A DNA stretch of 64,000 nt from Dryomyza anilis (taxonomy: Eukaryota > Arthropoda > Insecta > Diptera > Dryomyzidae), in the NCBI GenBank assembly GCA_951804985.1, contig OX638134.1:77541679-77605678 (forward strand), read 5' to 3'. Positions within the stretch are counted from its first letter, which is position 1. Each line of letters begins with the position of its first letter. The translations under genes and the position numbers were made by a program. Of this stretch, positions 1 to 10,919 are shown one piece after another. The notes below the pieces were generated by a model that saw only the letters and a program-made list of their open reading frames with translations, did not search any database and was not told where the DNA came from.

Positions 1-667
1 ATCAACAACAAAAATTTAAAAAAAAAGAATAATATCAAAATATCTACAACCATATTTACAACAACACCATTTACAACACCAAAAAATGTAGAACAAAATG
101 AAAAGAAGGAAAGCATAAAAAATACAATTCCAACATCTACGACGAACGCTCTTAGAAAAGGCAGTGCACATTCTCAGGATTTTTCGTAGTATACATACTC
201 TCTCTATTACACAAAATGTTTTGCTATAGTACATTTTATGTTTTTCTACACTATGTGCTACAGTTTGTATTTTTGATGTAGTTAAAATTTGTAATCATGT
301 CAGAATTTTACGTTGATTTTAATTTGTCGTTGAACAAATATTAAGGCGATTCGCAGTTTTTTCAGTTAAACATTGTCATTTGTAATAGATGGAAATAATT
401 ATAATATTTGACATCGTTTAAATTAAAACGATTACCATTTTTGATTTAGATTTATGTTTTCTCTCTCATTTCGATTTAAGTTTTAAATATGTAGCGAAAC
501 GATTCTGTTATACAGATTTTCGGATTTCACATGGGAAATATTGTTAGTTGGTGTGTTGCAGTTAGTAAGCATTAGGATAGTTATAGTCGGTCTAATTTAA
601 ATAATAATAATGTGGCGCTACAGTCCTATAAGAACTTAGGCCGAGCTCTCTCACCATTTTAAGCTGT
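1..667. other. AT-rich non-coding DNA
   Basis: I see no gene, RNA or repeat that I recognise here. The reading frames are short and low in complexity. Around 590-660 the base composition is slightly richer, but it shows no motif I can name. Confidence 0.6.
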
Positions 668-1195
668 GCATGTTATATTTGTACTCAAAATGGTGAGACT
701 TTGTTCTAATATCTAGAAGAAATCAAGAAGCTAAACCGAAACATACTTAATTTTAAGAAAAAGATTTACTTAGTTTTCAAAAAAAAATTAACTAAGTAGA
801 ATTGTTCTTGAATTCAGTTATTAATTTCTCAGATATCAAAATAGTAACTAAGTAGAATTGTTCTTGAATTCAGTTATTAATTTCTTAGGTATCAAAAATG
901 TTGTTGCTGTTTTCGTCCCAAAATTAAATGAACATGTTATATTTGTATTCAAAATTGTGAGACTTTGTTCTAATATCTAGAAGAAATCAAGAAGCTAAAC
1001 CGAAACATACTTAATTTTAATAAAAAGATTTACTTAGTTTTCAAAAAAAGTAACTAAGTAGAATTGTTCTTGAATTCAGTTATTAATTTCTTAGATATCA
1101 AAATAGTAACTAAGTAGAATTAGTCTTGAATGCAGTTATTAATTTCTTAGGTATTAAAAATGTTGTTGCTGTTTTCGTCCCAAAATTTAATGAAC
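668..1195. repeat. Tandem duplication, ~264-bp unit, two copies
   Basis: Two near-identical copies lie head to tail (about 668-931 and 932-1195). Both begin near TGTTATATTTGTA and share TTCTAATATCTAGAAGAAAT. Both end with TTGCTGTTTTCGTCCCAAAA. Each copy holds two internal subrepeats of about 57 bp containing AACTAAGTAGAATT and TTAATTTCTTAG. Related subrepeats in mostly inverted orientation occur at about 3060-3180, on the other side of the Tc1-like element. Confidence 0.85.
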
Positions 1196-1553
1196 ACGTG
1201 CTCGTATAGTTGTTGTTTTTTCGATTTTGCTTTGTCGCTATTGTGATTTGGTTTGTGTTGTCATTATTTCGAAGTTAACATAAAAAAATATATTTTAGGT
1301 AATTTATTGTTTATTTAGAATTTTATTAATGTATTTTATTATTTATTACTGTATTTTATTATACGTATTTTTGTATATTAAATGACTTGTTTGAATACTT
1401 AGTTTGTTTATTTTATTTTATTTTTATTATTATTATTTGATTTAATGTATGTATATTATTCTAAAACCGTTTACTTACCTTATAAACTTTCTCCTCTTCT
1501 GTTGCCTCTTCTGTGGGTTATGTATAAACCTTCCGCACGTTACCCATAAGCAT
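1196..1553. other. AT-rich spacer
   Basis: This spacer separates the 264-bp repeats from the Tc1-like element. It is T-rich and has no recognisable gene or motif. Confidence 0.5.
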
Positions 1554-1555
1554 TA

Positions 1556-2826
1556 AGGACTGCGTCGAATAAAATTGTCCGTTACATATTTTCCCATAAT
1601 GTGCTATTGCAAGATTCAAATTAAAAAATTTGATCATAGTATCTCTGAATTAAATGGCAGAAAAAAATTTGTGTCAGTTATAGTCAATACAAAATTTATT
1701 TAACGCGAAAATGGCAAACGAAATGGAAGTGCGAGAAAATATAATTAAAATTTTTCAAAAACAACCTAGTTGGTCTTTTAAAAAAATTGCCAAGGAGGTA
1801 GGGGCTAACCCTAAGACCATTTATCGCGTTATCAACCGCTTTAAGGAAGACCTGAGTATTGATCGGAAGAAAGGTTCTGGTAAAAAAAGGCCCACATGAT
1901 CGTGAAAAGTCGAAGAAGGTTGTGAATATTTTACAGAAAGATTCAAGCATATCCGGAAGGAAATTGGCGAGAAAGGCGGATTGCTCCGAATCTTTCGTGC
2001 GCAGGACTAAGAAAGAAGCTGGGCTGAAGACGTACAAGGTTCAAAAAGTTGCGGATAGAAATGCCGTCAAGAATGAAACCGCAAAACAACGAGCTAAAAA
2101 GCTGAACCAAGATTTTTTTAAAAAATTCGATTGCTGCATAATGGACGACGAAACTTATGTTTTAGCGGATTTTTCTCAGCTACCTGGGCAGGAATTTTAT
2201 ACAGCCGATTCTCGAGGAAATTTCGCTGAAAAATTCAAATCAAAAAAAATGAAAAAAAATCACAAAGAAATTCCTTGTTTGGCAGGCAATTTGCAGTTGT
2301 GAAAAAAGAAGCAGCTCATTCGTGACATCGGGTACAATTAATAGCGAAATATATGTGAAGGAATGCTTGCAAAAGAGATTGCTTCCATTTTTACGCCAAC
2401 ATGAAGTGTCCACATTTTGTTGGCCTGACCTCGCTTCATGTCACTACAGCAAAATGGATCCAACAAAATGCAGTGATTTTGGTGCCTAGAGAAGCCAATC
2501 CACCAAACTGTCCAGAACTCAGGCCGATTGAGAGATACTGGGCTTTAGTAAAAAGGGAGATGAAGACAACAAAAAAAGTGGCCAAAGACCTTCAAGACTT
2601 TAAAAGAAAAATGTCTTCAGCAGCTGTGAGGAAACTACCATTACAACATTAATGGAAGGGGTTCCGGAAAAATTAAAACTTTTTATTAAAAAATATGAAT
2701 TTCTGGTTTTTTATATTTTTTTTTAAATCTAAAAATAATTTGCAAAATAAAATATTTTATTCTATAAAAATTCGATTACTAGATTTTTTCATTTTTGTAG
2801 CGGACAATTTTATTCGACGCAGTCCT
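1556..2826 (+). mobile_element. Tc1/mariner-superfamily DNA transposon, complete ends, dead transposase
   Basis: This 1271-bp element is bounded by terminal inverted repeats at 1556-1586 and 2796-2826. The first 26 bp of the repeats, starting AGGACTGCGTCGAAT, are identical; over 31 bp there is one mismatch. A TA dinucleotide flanks each end (1554-1555 and 2827-2828), the expected target duplication of the Tc1/mariner superfamily. Inside lies a transposase-like coding region on the plus strand broken by several frameshifts. The ends look preserved, so the copy may still be mobilisable in trans, but that is inference. The length fits a full-size Tc1-like element (typically 1.2-1.7 kb). Confidence 0.92.
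1711..2726 (+). pseudogene. Tc1-like transposase pseudogene, multiple frameshifts
   Basis: The start codon at 1711 opens an N-terminal helix-turn-helix region (FKKIAKEVGANPKTIYRVIN) of the type that binds terminal repeats in Tc1-like transposases. The frame is lost near 1890. The next frame carries a second helix-turn-helix and then the first catalytic region, with MDDETYV followed by PGQEFY. It shifts again near 2275. A third frame carries the second catalytic Asp in WPDLASCHYSK (Asp codon 2427). A shift near 2450 leads to NPPNCPELRPIERYWA (catalytic Glu codon 2530), and a last shift near 2640 leads to MEGVPEKLKLF. Asp and Glu codons are 103 nt apart, so with the indel corrected the spacing is about 34 residues, as in the DD34E group. 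All three acidic residues survive, but at least four frameshifts rule out a functional protein. Confidence 0.9.
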
Positions 2827-2959
2827 TATATAGTGTATTTAGATAACAATGGAATGAAATCAAATTGGTATTTATGCAAAATTCCATCCCAAATAATGGT
2901 TACGAACTGAAACCATACCAATATTCGTAGGAAAATCCATTTTTTTCTATTTTTATATT

Positions 2960-3530
2960 TTTAACATTCATAGATACACAGACGCTTGCTTGGCTGGCTG
3001 TGCTTTGTTGTTCTATTCGTGAAAACACACACATGCAAACATTGTATATCATGCCGTTTTTTGATATCTAAGAAAAAAAACATCTGCAATCCAGACAAAT
3101 TGTACTTAGTTACTTTATGATACCTAAGAACAAAATGCCTTAATATCAAGAAGAATTTGACTAAGTTACTTTCAATAGACAGACATACACACTAATAAAT
3201 AGATGGCGACATCGCAACACAAAGCATATGAGTGAATATTACAGAGAAAGAAAAACCGATGAAAACAACAGCAGATACATGAACACGTGTTCCTTTTGCG
3301 TAGAATACAGCAACAATTTTGCGTGTTCTTTTTAGTTTTTAATAATCAATAAATTAACTTCTCAAAATCCAGTAGAATAATGTTTGTTTACTTTTTTGAC
3401 AACTAAGTAATTTGATTTCTTAATATTCAGATAATAAATTCTTGAATTTTAGTAGTATTTTATTGATATTGGTCAAATTCTTCTATTTTTAATTCGAGCC
3501 AAATTTAACTTGAGTTTTAGAATTTTATTT
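2960..3530. repeat. Degenerate subrepeats, partly inverted relatives of the 668-1195 repeats
   Basis: On the reverse strand, 3060-3180 reads AGTAACTAAGTA and CTTAGATATCA, as in the 668-1195 repeats. ACTAAG-type copies continue to about 3500. An ATGAACACGTG-type string occurs here near 3280 and also at 1190-1200. Together with the left cluster this could be one older repeat-rich element interrupted by the Tc1-like insertion, but divergence is high. Confidence 0.4.
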
Positions 3531-3544
3531 CCCTCTGTGTATGC

Positions 3545-3705
3545 AATGTTTTACTCTCGTAGGTTTGCCATTTACTGCCGAGAGGTAACGCGGCATAGAA
3601 AAATGTTTCTATGAAAATATGTCGTTAGCCCCAGTCCAGCCTTGAATTTAGGACCTTCCAGCTTGTAGTCCAACGCACTAACCTTCAGCTACCAATCCTG
3701 AATTA
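3545..3705 (-). mobile_element. tRNA-derived SINE fragment
   Basis: Read on the minus strand from about 3705, the sequence TAGCTGAAGGTTAGTGCG followed by TTGGACT closely resembles the D-arm and anticodon-arm start of a tRNA (box A-like). It is followed by a weaker box B-like AAATTCAAGG. The anticodon stem does not pair, so it is not a functional tRNA. Further on (minus strand), the body includes CTCGGCAGTAAATGGCAAAC. From memory, the pairing of a tRNA-like head with a 'gcaaacctacgag' type tail is common in dispersed fly SINEs; I could not check this. Confidence 0.5.
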
Positions 3706-3715
3706 CTGCAAACTT

Positions 3716-4797
3716 GTAATCGCTCAAGAATTTCCTTTCATTTCAGTGGGTGAACCGAATTACAGAATTTTTTAGATCATTGGAATTTCTGTATAACAAT
3801 TGACAAGTTTTGAATTTCCATTTATTTTTTCTGAATTACATTTGTAAATCGTGCAAATGGAATATTATATAAATACTTGAACTATGAGGTAATTTTTTTG
3901 AAAATTATGCTGATATATCGACCCTATCATTCTATAACATGCTAGATCTAAAAAAAAAGTTTTGCAGGAGAAGCATTCAAAGTTTTTGTAATTATCTTGA
4001 GTTTTTTTTTACCGTTTATGCCAAAATTTTGATCGGAATTTTAATAAAAATCAATATTTGGAAAGTCTACTTAGAATACAACAATGTTAAAAAACCGCCC
4101 ATGTAGAAATATGCTAATTGTAGATGAATTGTAAATTATATAGAATAAAATAGATTTATTTATGCTAAGTATATTTTATGTTATAAAATCCCTTCAAGAC
4201 ATTCATATTATTTCAAAACATTTACTGTCGCCGAGTCCAGTTATGCTTGAAAATCAAATGAATGTGTTGCTCACAACAACAAAGCACAAGTACTGTCAAA
4301 ACAAAATACAAACAAGACGTAGTTGTAGTGAAGAGGTCTATAATGTTGTGCCATAAAAATTGAAATACTGAAATGAACTGCTTATGACACTGAGTAATCG
4401 GTGCATTTTAAATTTTTGTTTATCATTCTTACTCTAAGGATTTTTCGGAATTTTCATTAATATTGAAATATAGAAAAAATTCAAAAGGTATAAGAAAGTC
4501 ATATAATATTTTATATTAAGTTTTTGTCTTTATCGAACAGCATTTTTATTCATTATTATTTTTTTTTGGGATATAAATTTACACATAAATAAATATTTTA
4601 CACATACAACAACAGTAAGGCCGTCGAACGCCGAGCGGCAGATTTGTTGTTGTTGTTTTCAATGTTCATCTTCTCACTCGTTACAAGTTGCACTCACTGT
4701 ATTCGTTGCAGTATCAGTTGGTTTTGTTTTTCAAAACATTAAATGTTTTGAAAAATTAAATGCCTTGACACTACTTGACACCAATGAAACAAATACT
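3716..4797. other. AT-rich non-coding DNA
   Basis: I can support no gene or element here. A 64-codon frame at 4162-4356 is not convincing. A short GC-richer patch at 4615-4690 contains TTGTTGTTG-type low complexity common in fly non-coding DNA. Confidence 0.5.
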
Positions 4798-5010
4798 ACA
4801 CCCAGAAAAAAATTCCCTCAAATCCCATTAAAATTGGTCAATAGGACAATTATTGATTTAATAGTATACAAAAAATGAAAATTTTCATATAAACTCAATG
4901 GCAATGTCATGGTATTTTCTAGTATTTAATGGTATTTTCCGATTGAAATAATAATTTATCCTATTTTAATAGTAAAACACTATTATTTATATAGTATTTT
5001 TTCTGGGTGT
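4798..5010 (-). mobile_element. MITE family A, copy 1 (213 bp, intact TIRs)
   Basis: The ends are inverted repeats ACACCCAGAAAAAA and TTTTTTCTGGGTGT. An ACT on each side (4795-4797 and 5011-5013) may be a 3-bp target duplication. On the reverse strand this copy matches three other copies at 44766, 45036 and 60539. Shared internal strings include AATACCATTAAATACTA and TCAATAATTGTCC. There is no coding capacity, so it is a non-autonomous element. The superfamily is uncertain. Confidence 0.85.
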
Positions 5011-5587
5011 ACTGGAAAGTGTAGTCGTTGGAGAGACTTCACTATAATACTGTCGACTGTCATTGCAAAATGCACTCAATACTGTAGAGTGTAAAATATG
5101 CTGTAGTGCATATATTACAGAGGGAACTTCAAATACATTTGTGCAGATGTATAATAAATAGGATTTACAGAATCCTAGAATGAAATATCATTAAAAACAT
5201 GGTATGGGCGATATAAAAATATTATAACAAATGGCGAAGTGAGACTGTGCTTATTTTACTAAATTTTAGGAAATAAGTATTTTTTAGAACTAAAAAACAT
5301 GTGGATTTTTATGATAAACCATATATTTATGACAATGGTACTTTTATGATGAGGGTACTTTCATAATAAATGTTTGCTATTTTTGTTGCAGATATTTTTG
5401 GGATAACGGTATTTTTATGATTTTGCTGTAAAGTTTTCGTTATGATAGACTTTTTATGTTCAACAAGTTAAAGGTGTTTTAATGTAAAATTATTTCATAA
5501 ATATTATCATAACTATTAAAAAAAACACAAAGTTTAAAATTTATGTTACAGATCGACAATAGTTAAATTTATACATATTTCTTGTTA
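5011..5587. other. AT-rich non-coding DNA
   Basis: Nothing recognisable lies between the two MITEs. The phrase TTTTTATGAT recurs a few times around 5300-5420, which suggests a very decayed repeat. Confidence 0.5.
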
Positions 5588-5589
5588 TA

Positions 5590-5845
5590 TCGTCGTTGTA
5601 GAACGAAAAGTCACCAAATACATTTTTGTGAAAAACTTAAATTTCGAGTTTGTTGATTAATATTATTAAAAATAATTGATGCATTTTTAAAGTTGAAATA
5701 TCAATTGATAGATTTACATTTCCTTATCATGTGGTAAAAAAATTGAGATCATCGATTAAAAATTGACAGATTAAAAAATATTTTTGTAAATGAATATTTG
5801 GCATTTTGAAAATGTATTTGATGACTTTTCGTTCTACAGCGACGA
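5590..5845. mobile_element. Mariner-type MITE, 256 bp
   Basis: The inverted ends are TCGTCGTTGTAGAACGAAAA... at 5590 and its near-complement ending at 5845. Over the outer 37 bp, 35 positions match. TA flanks both sides (5588-5589 and 5846-5847), as expected of Tc1/mariner insertions. The interior is AT-rich with no reading frame, so this is a deletion derivative or MITE that would depend on a transposase encoded elsewhere. Its ends do not match those of the Tc1-like element at 1556. Confidence 0.85.
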
Positions 5846-5848
5846 TAT

Positions 5849-6477
5849 TCTCTTTTAATATATTTTGTTTGTTTGTGCCTTTCCACTTTCAACATCGACA
5901 GCAAAACAGCAAAAGTCTTTCCAGAGGTAGTTAGTAGTTGTTCGAAATGTCCTTAGACATTTACAGGTCTTTTTTATAGTGATGGTAAAGCAGGATAGGG
6001 AAAAGTTTTGTCGAAGGACTAAACAGGACACAAGTCAATGTAGGCGGATAGCGAGAAAGAAAAGAATGTGAGAGGATAATAGGGGGTAAATAGGAGCAAC
6101 TTACAAATCATCAGAAAAGTAAACATACAATACGAAAGGACGTAAAGGACACTAGCACGTGGTGTATTTATCAGAGGTCCTTGCAAGGTGTTGGTTAGCA
6201 TGTCTGGCAAAAATATATAAAACTTTGGCCATGGTATTTTTTTTTTTGTTGGATGGATGAATAGATGCATGGATGGTACAACATTTTGTCATAGCTGTGA
6301 CAGCAATGAGGTCCAAAAAGTTAAACTTTCACAGCTTCACACACAATCTAGCGAACGCTTTAAGCGCGGTCAGAGACCGAACATAATGCGTCGTGTTTTA
6401 AGTAATGATTGGTTTTAAAAGATTCGAACATTTTACCTTTAGGTTATAATAAAGTACATCATATTTTGCGTGATAAA
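5849..6477. other. Non-coding DNA
   Basis: No gene is recognised. The 83-codon minus-strand frame at 6019-6270 has no recognisable domain and is probably spurious. Confidence 0.5.
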
Positions 6478-7880
6478 TTTAATTTTTAGTAAAAATTGAA
6501 TTTAATGAAAAATTAAATTTTTAGTGAAAAATTGAATTTTTAGTGGAAAATTGAATTTTTAGTAAAAACATGAATTTTTAGTGAAAAATTGAATTTTTAG
6601 TGAAAAATTGAATTTTTAGTGGAAAAATTGAATTTTTAATTAAAAATTGAATTTTTAGTGAAGAATTGAATTTTAAGTGAAAATTTAATATTTTAGTGAA
6701 AATTTGATTTTTATTGATATATTGAATTTTTAGTGAAAAATTTAATTTTTTGTGAAAAATTGAATTTTTTGTGAAAAATTGAATTTTTAGTGAAATTTTG
6801 AATTTTTTGTAAAAAAAACTTATTTTAAAAATTTTATAATTTTTTAGTAATAAATTTAATTTTTAGTGAAAATTTATTGTTAATTTTTTTTTTTTTGAAA
6901 AATAGAATTTTTAGTGAAATATTAAGTGATAAATTAAATTTTGAATGAAAAATTTTTAGTGAAAAATTGAATTTTTTATAGACAATTTTTTTTTTTTTTA
7001 GTGAAATTTTGAATTTTTAGTGAAAAATTGAATTTTTAGTGAAAAATTGAATTTTTTGTTGAAAAATTGAATTTAGTGAAAAATTTAATTTTTAGTGAAT
7101 TATTGAATTTTTAGTGAAAAATTGAATTTTTTGTTGAAAAATTGAATTTTTTGTTGAAAAATTGAATTTTTAGGGAAAAATTAATTTTTTGTGAAATTTT
7201 TAATTTTAGTTTAAAATTGAATTTTTAGTGAAAAATCGAATTTGTAGTGAAAAATTGAATTTTTTGTTAAAAAATTGAATTTTTTGTTAAAAAATTGAAT
7301 TTTTTGTTAAAAAATTGAATTTTTAGTGTAAAATTAAATTTTTAGTGAAAAATTTAAGTTTTAGTGCAAAATTGAATATTTTGTTGAAAAATTTAATTTT
7401 TAGTGAAAAAATTCAATTTTAAATGAAAAATTAAATTTTTAGTGAAATAATTAATTTTTAATTAAAAATTGAATTTTTTATAGACAAATTTTATTTTTTA
7501 GTGAAAAATTAAATTTTTAGTGAAATTTTTAATTTTTAGTGTAAAATTGAATTTTTAGTGAAAAATCGAATTTGTATTGCAAAATTGAATTTTTAATGAA
7601 AATTTGAATTTTCAATGAAAATTTGAATTTTCAATGAAAAATTGAAGTTTTATCGAAAAGTTGAATTTTTAGTGTAATTTAGTGTAAATTATTAATGAAA
7701 AAATTTATTTCTTAGTTTATTTTAATTTTTTTTAGTAAATAATTAAATTTAAATTTTTAGTGTAAATTATACTTTTAGTGAAAATTTGAATTATTAGTGA
7801 AAATTTGAAATATAATGAAAAATTTAAATTTTTGTAAAAAAATAAATTTTTAATGAAATATAAAATTTTTAATGAAAATT
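6478..7880 (+). repeat. 19-bp hairpin minisatellite, array 1 (degenerate)
   Basis: The unit is close to GAATTTTTAGTGAAAAATT (19 bp), with AATTTTT and AAAAATT self-complementary around the loop AGTG. Many units are altered: TTTTTTGTG replaces TTTTTAGTG, and spacing slips by a base or more. Homogeneity is lower than in the arrays at 28.4, 40.4 and 62 kb, which suggests an older array. All reading frames are interrupted, so it is non-coding. Confidence 0.95.
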
Positions 7881-8219
7881 TTAATTTTAATTGAACAAAA
7901 TTTATAGTTAAAAATTTTAGTATTGCCATGAAAAATGTACATTTATAGCCTTGCATAAAATTTCATCAATTTAAATTTAATTTGTTGCATTTCGACGCTG
8001 CTTAAGCTGCTTGTGGCATTTATGCTGCATGTTGCACACCGACAGTCAAACCAACACAGATACGTTTCATACATACATAGGTTACATATCTAAAAATTTG
8101 AAATACACAGGCACACACATAAACATAGACATTCCACACCAACACAGTAACAGCTGTTGCAAATCCTGCTACGTTTTTGTGCAAACATTTGACGTTGCAG
8201 TGTTTTGGTTTTAGGTTTT
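7881..8219. other. Non-coding spacer
   Basis: This stretch includes a GC-richer patch (7990-8200) with no recognisable gene. It separates the hairpin minisatellite from the CTATTCTACC array. Confidence 0.5.
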
Positions 8220-9060
8220 ACTTTACTAAAGCACTCTTTGCTATGCTACCCTATATTATACTATTCTACACTATCTCACCATGTCTTTTCGTACAATACT
8301 GTTCACTAGCCCTCCTTATTCTACCCTATTCTGTTCCATCGAAACCTATTACTCCTAATATTCTTCACTACCCTATTCTACTCTACATTACTTCACTCTT
8401 TTATATCTTAGTTTACTCAATTTTACCCTATTCTACATTATGCTACTTATTTTGCCTTGTCCTACCTAAATCTGTCTTATTCTACCCTATTTTACTACAA
8501 TTTACCTTATTCTACCCTATTCTATTCTACCATATCCTAACCCATCCCACCCTATTCCATCTTATGTTAACCAATTCTACTCCATTCTACCTATTCTACC
8601 ATTTTCTACCACATTTTTACCATTTCTACCCTATTTCACCCTATGCTACCCCTGTCTTGTTTTGTCTTTTTGCCACCCTCTGGAAGTTGTTTTCCACTCT
8701 CTTCCTCGTTTGCCACATGCTTCGGAGACAATACTTTATGTTACCCTGTTCTACCTAAATGTACGTTATTCTACCCTATTCTACTCTATTCTAACTTATT
8801 CTACTCTATTTTATTCTAGGGTGGTATGGGGTAGGATATCCCCATACCACCCTATTCTACCATATTCAAACCAATTGCTCCATTTAACCATTTTCTACCA
8901 TATTCTTCCCAATTCTACCCTACTCCACGCTATGCTACCCTTTCTTTGTTTTTCTCCCAAATAGTGCCACCCTCTGAAAACTGTTTTCAATTCTCTTCCT
9001 CATTCACCACATGTTTCGGAGACAATACTTTTGATATGCTATACCCTCTGTCACACCTCC
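8220..9060 (+). repeat. CTATTCTACC-type ~10-bp array with a ~287-bp duplication
   Basis: Degenerate 10-bp units (TTCTACCCTA) run from about 8220 to 8930. A block containing CCACCCTCTG and TTCGGAGACAATACTTT occurs twice (near 8677-8737 and 8969-9030), so a segment of roughly 290 bp has been duplicated. A perfect 15-bp inverted repeat, TAGGGTGGTATGGGG, lies at 8817-8831 and 8840-8854. Several overlapping frames stay open across the array only because the unit lacks stops, not because of coding. Confidence 0.85.
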
Positions 9061-10084
9061 GTCCCTACACAAAACTTCCACACCTCTGCAAACCCGTCGG
9101 GAGTACAAAATACCCCCCATACCATGCAATAGCACATTTTATGTGTGTTTTGCCTGTGTAAAAGTTGGCAACTTTTACGCCATTCAGTTTTCATGTGATT
9201 TTCATGTGAAATTTCGCAACGTTATAGAACTCAGACCGTACCATCTTCCATCAGTTGAAATTCACCGATCCAACGCCCCACCTCCAACCTCCACTGTTCA
9301 CTGACACTGACTTGATGTTCGTTCGCATCATGATTTTCCGTTCGTTTTCGTTTTCCATTTTTGTTTTGTTTTTTTTTTTTATTTTTGTCTTCTGTTGTTA
9401 TTGGAATTTTCGTTTCGTTGTTTGTATGGGAGGCATCCGTGTTTGCTCTGGCATGGGCGGACATAAAACGGATGCTTTTGGTTTGTTCGATGTGAAAAGT
9501 TTTTCCGATTTTTTGTGTGTGCTGTGTTTTTTTTTTCTTTAACGTTTTTTCTTGCAATTTATTTCCACGTTTTGTGATTATTTGTTTTATTTTTTATTAA
9601 ATTATTTTTATTATATTTTATTGTTGGTACATTCAGTATTTGCAAAAGTTTTGCTTTGTTTTTATATGATTTCTTTTATTTGATTTATTTTTATTATTTT
9701 TTTATAACTGAAACAAAATGAACGCAATAAAAAAGAATGTTTTTGTTTGAGCGCGGATGTGGTGTGAATTTTTCATAAGTTATTCTTTTTCGAAGCTTTA
9801 TAGAATTTGCTGTGGGTTGATTTTGATATTTTCCTTTTTCTTTTTGTATGCTGTGAACATTGCAGAAGTTCGGTTGTTTTATAAAGTTTATGTGGAAATG
9901 GACGAAAATGTGATAATGGCTTATTTAAAGTTATAGGGATTATGCATTGTCGAAGGTAGCCAAATTCGATAAAATAAAATGGAGTACACAAAAATTTCTA
10001 ATAAGGAAAATAGTATAAAAATAATATTATTTCTGTAGTAGAATTCATGTATTTGAAATTTAATAAAATAAATATAGTACATAA
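9061..10084. other. Non-coding; GC-richer patch then T-rich DNA
   Basis: At 9160-9560 both strands carry open frames of 95-108 codons with biased composition (poly-F one way, poly-K the other), typical of chance frames in TTTTCGTTTTC-type DNA. I see no domain or splice structure. From 9560 the sequence is T-rich. Confidence 0.5.
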
Positions 10085-10800
10085 AGAATATAATGGAAGT
10101 GTAGACCACTTCTCCGACAACATTCTTAATACTTCCCCGAAACACTTCTCCCCGTACAAATTTTACCGGATAAAGATTCTCCAGAGAAATTCTTCCCAAT
10201 CATATTTTTCATGAACGGACAATTATCCTCAAGACAACATTTATTAAAGATAATCCCTTCTAAGATAGTTCATCCTTTGCAAGGCAATTCTTCTTCAATT
10301 CTTCTCTTACATTTTTTCCATTTTTGTATAATACGTAAGTAGGTGGGGAATAAATTGACTGGGAGAATTGTTTTCGAGAAGTACTATGGGAAGAACTTTG
10401 TGGGAAATATAATGTTGGAGATAAATTAGGAAACAAGTTTACTGGAGAATTGTCTATGGGAAGAAATGTGTTGGAAATAATTGACCGAAAGATGTAATGT
10501 CTTGGAATAATTAGAAACATTATGAACTGGGAAAATACTTTGGAGAAGACTGACGTGTTGAGAATAATAAGCTTAGGAATATATTGTGGGAGAAGAAGAC
10601 AGACTAGAGAATACGCGTTTCGGGGAAGAATAACCTCGTGCAAGAATATATCGAGGGATGTAATTTTGGGTAAAAATTTGGTAACAAAACTGACTCTAAA
10701 ATATTCTTTTGTAGAAGATGTGTTTTGGGAGATGTCTATGGGAAGAACTGCATCAGAAATAATTTACCGAGTCATGTAATGTCGAAGAACAATTTGCAAC
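10085..10800. repeat. Decayed GGGAAGAA-type repeats with an orientation switch
   Basis: From about 10340 to 10800 the plus strand shows imperfect repeats of GGGAAGAA, TGTTGGAAATAATT and GGAGAA. From 10085 to about 10320 the same words appear on the minus strand (CTTCTCC, CTTCCC, AACATT). This suggests two old arms in inverted orientation. The 127-, 92- and 85-codon frames here are repeat-derived. Confidence 0.5.
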
Positions 10801-10919
10801 AAAATTGTATGGGGATATGGTTGTTGGTAAACAGAAAATTTAATTGGTCCCATTTTTAGGGAATTTTTTGTTGTTACTTGCAGAAACATAAAAATTTTGT
10901 TGTTGTTTCTTAACAAACT

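Noticed and set aside
3600..3705. Functional tRNA gene
   Set aside because: Only the D-arm region is convincing. The anticodon stem does not pair and box B is degenerate, so it was called a SINE fragment instead.
9231..9557. 108- and 95-codon frames on opposite strands
   Set aside because: They are mutually overlapping, and their Lys/Asn or Phe/Val bias comes from the same low-complexity DNA.
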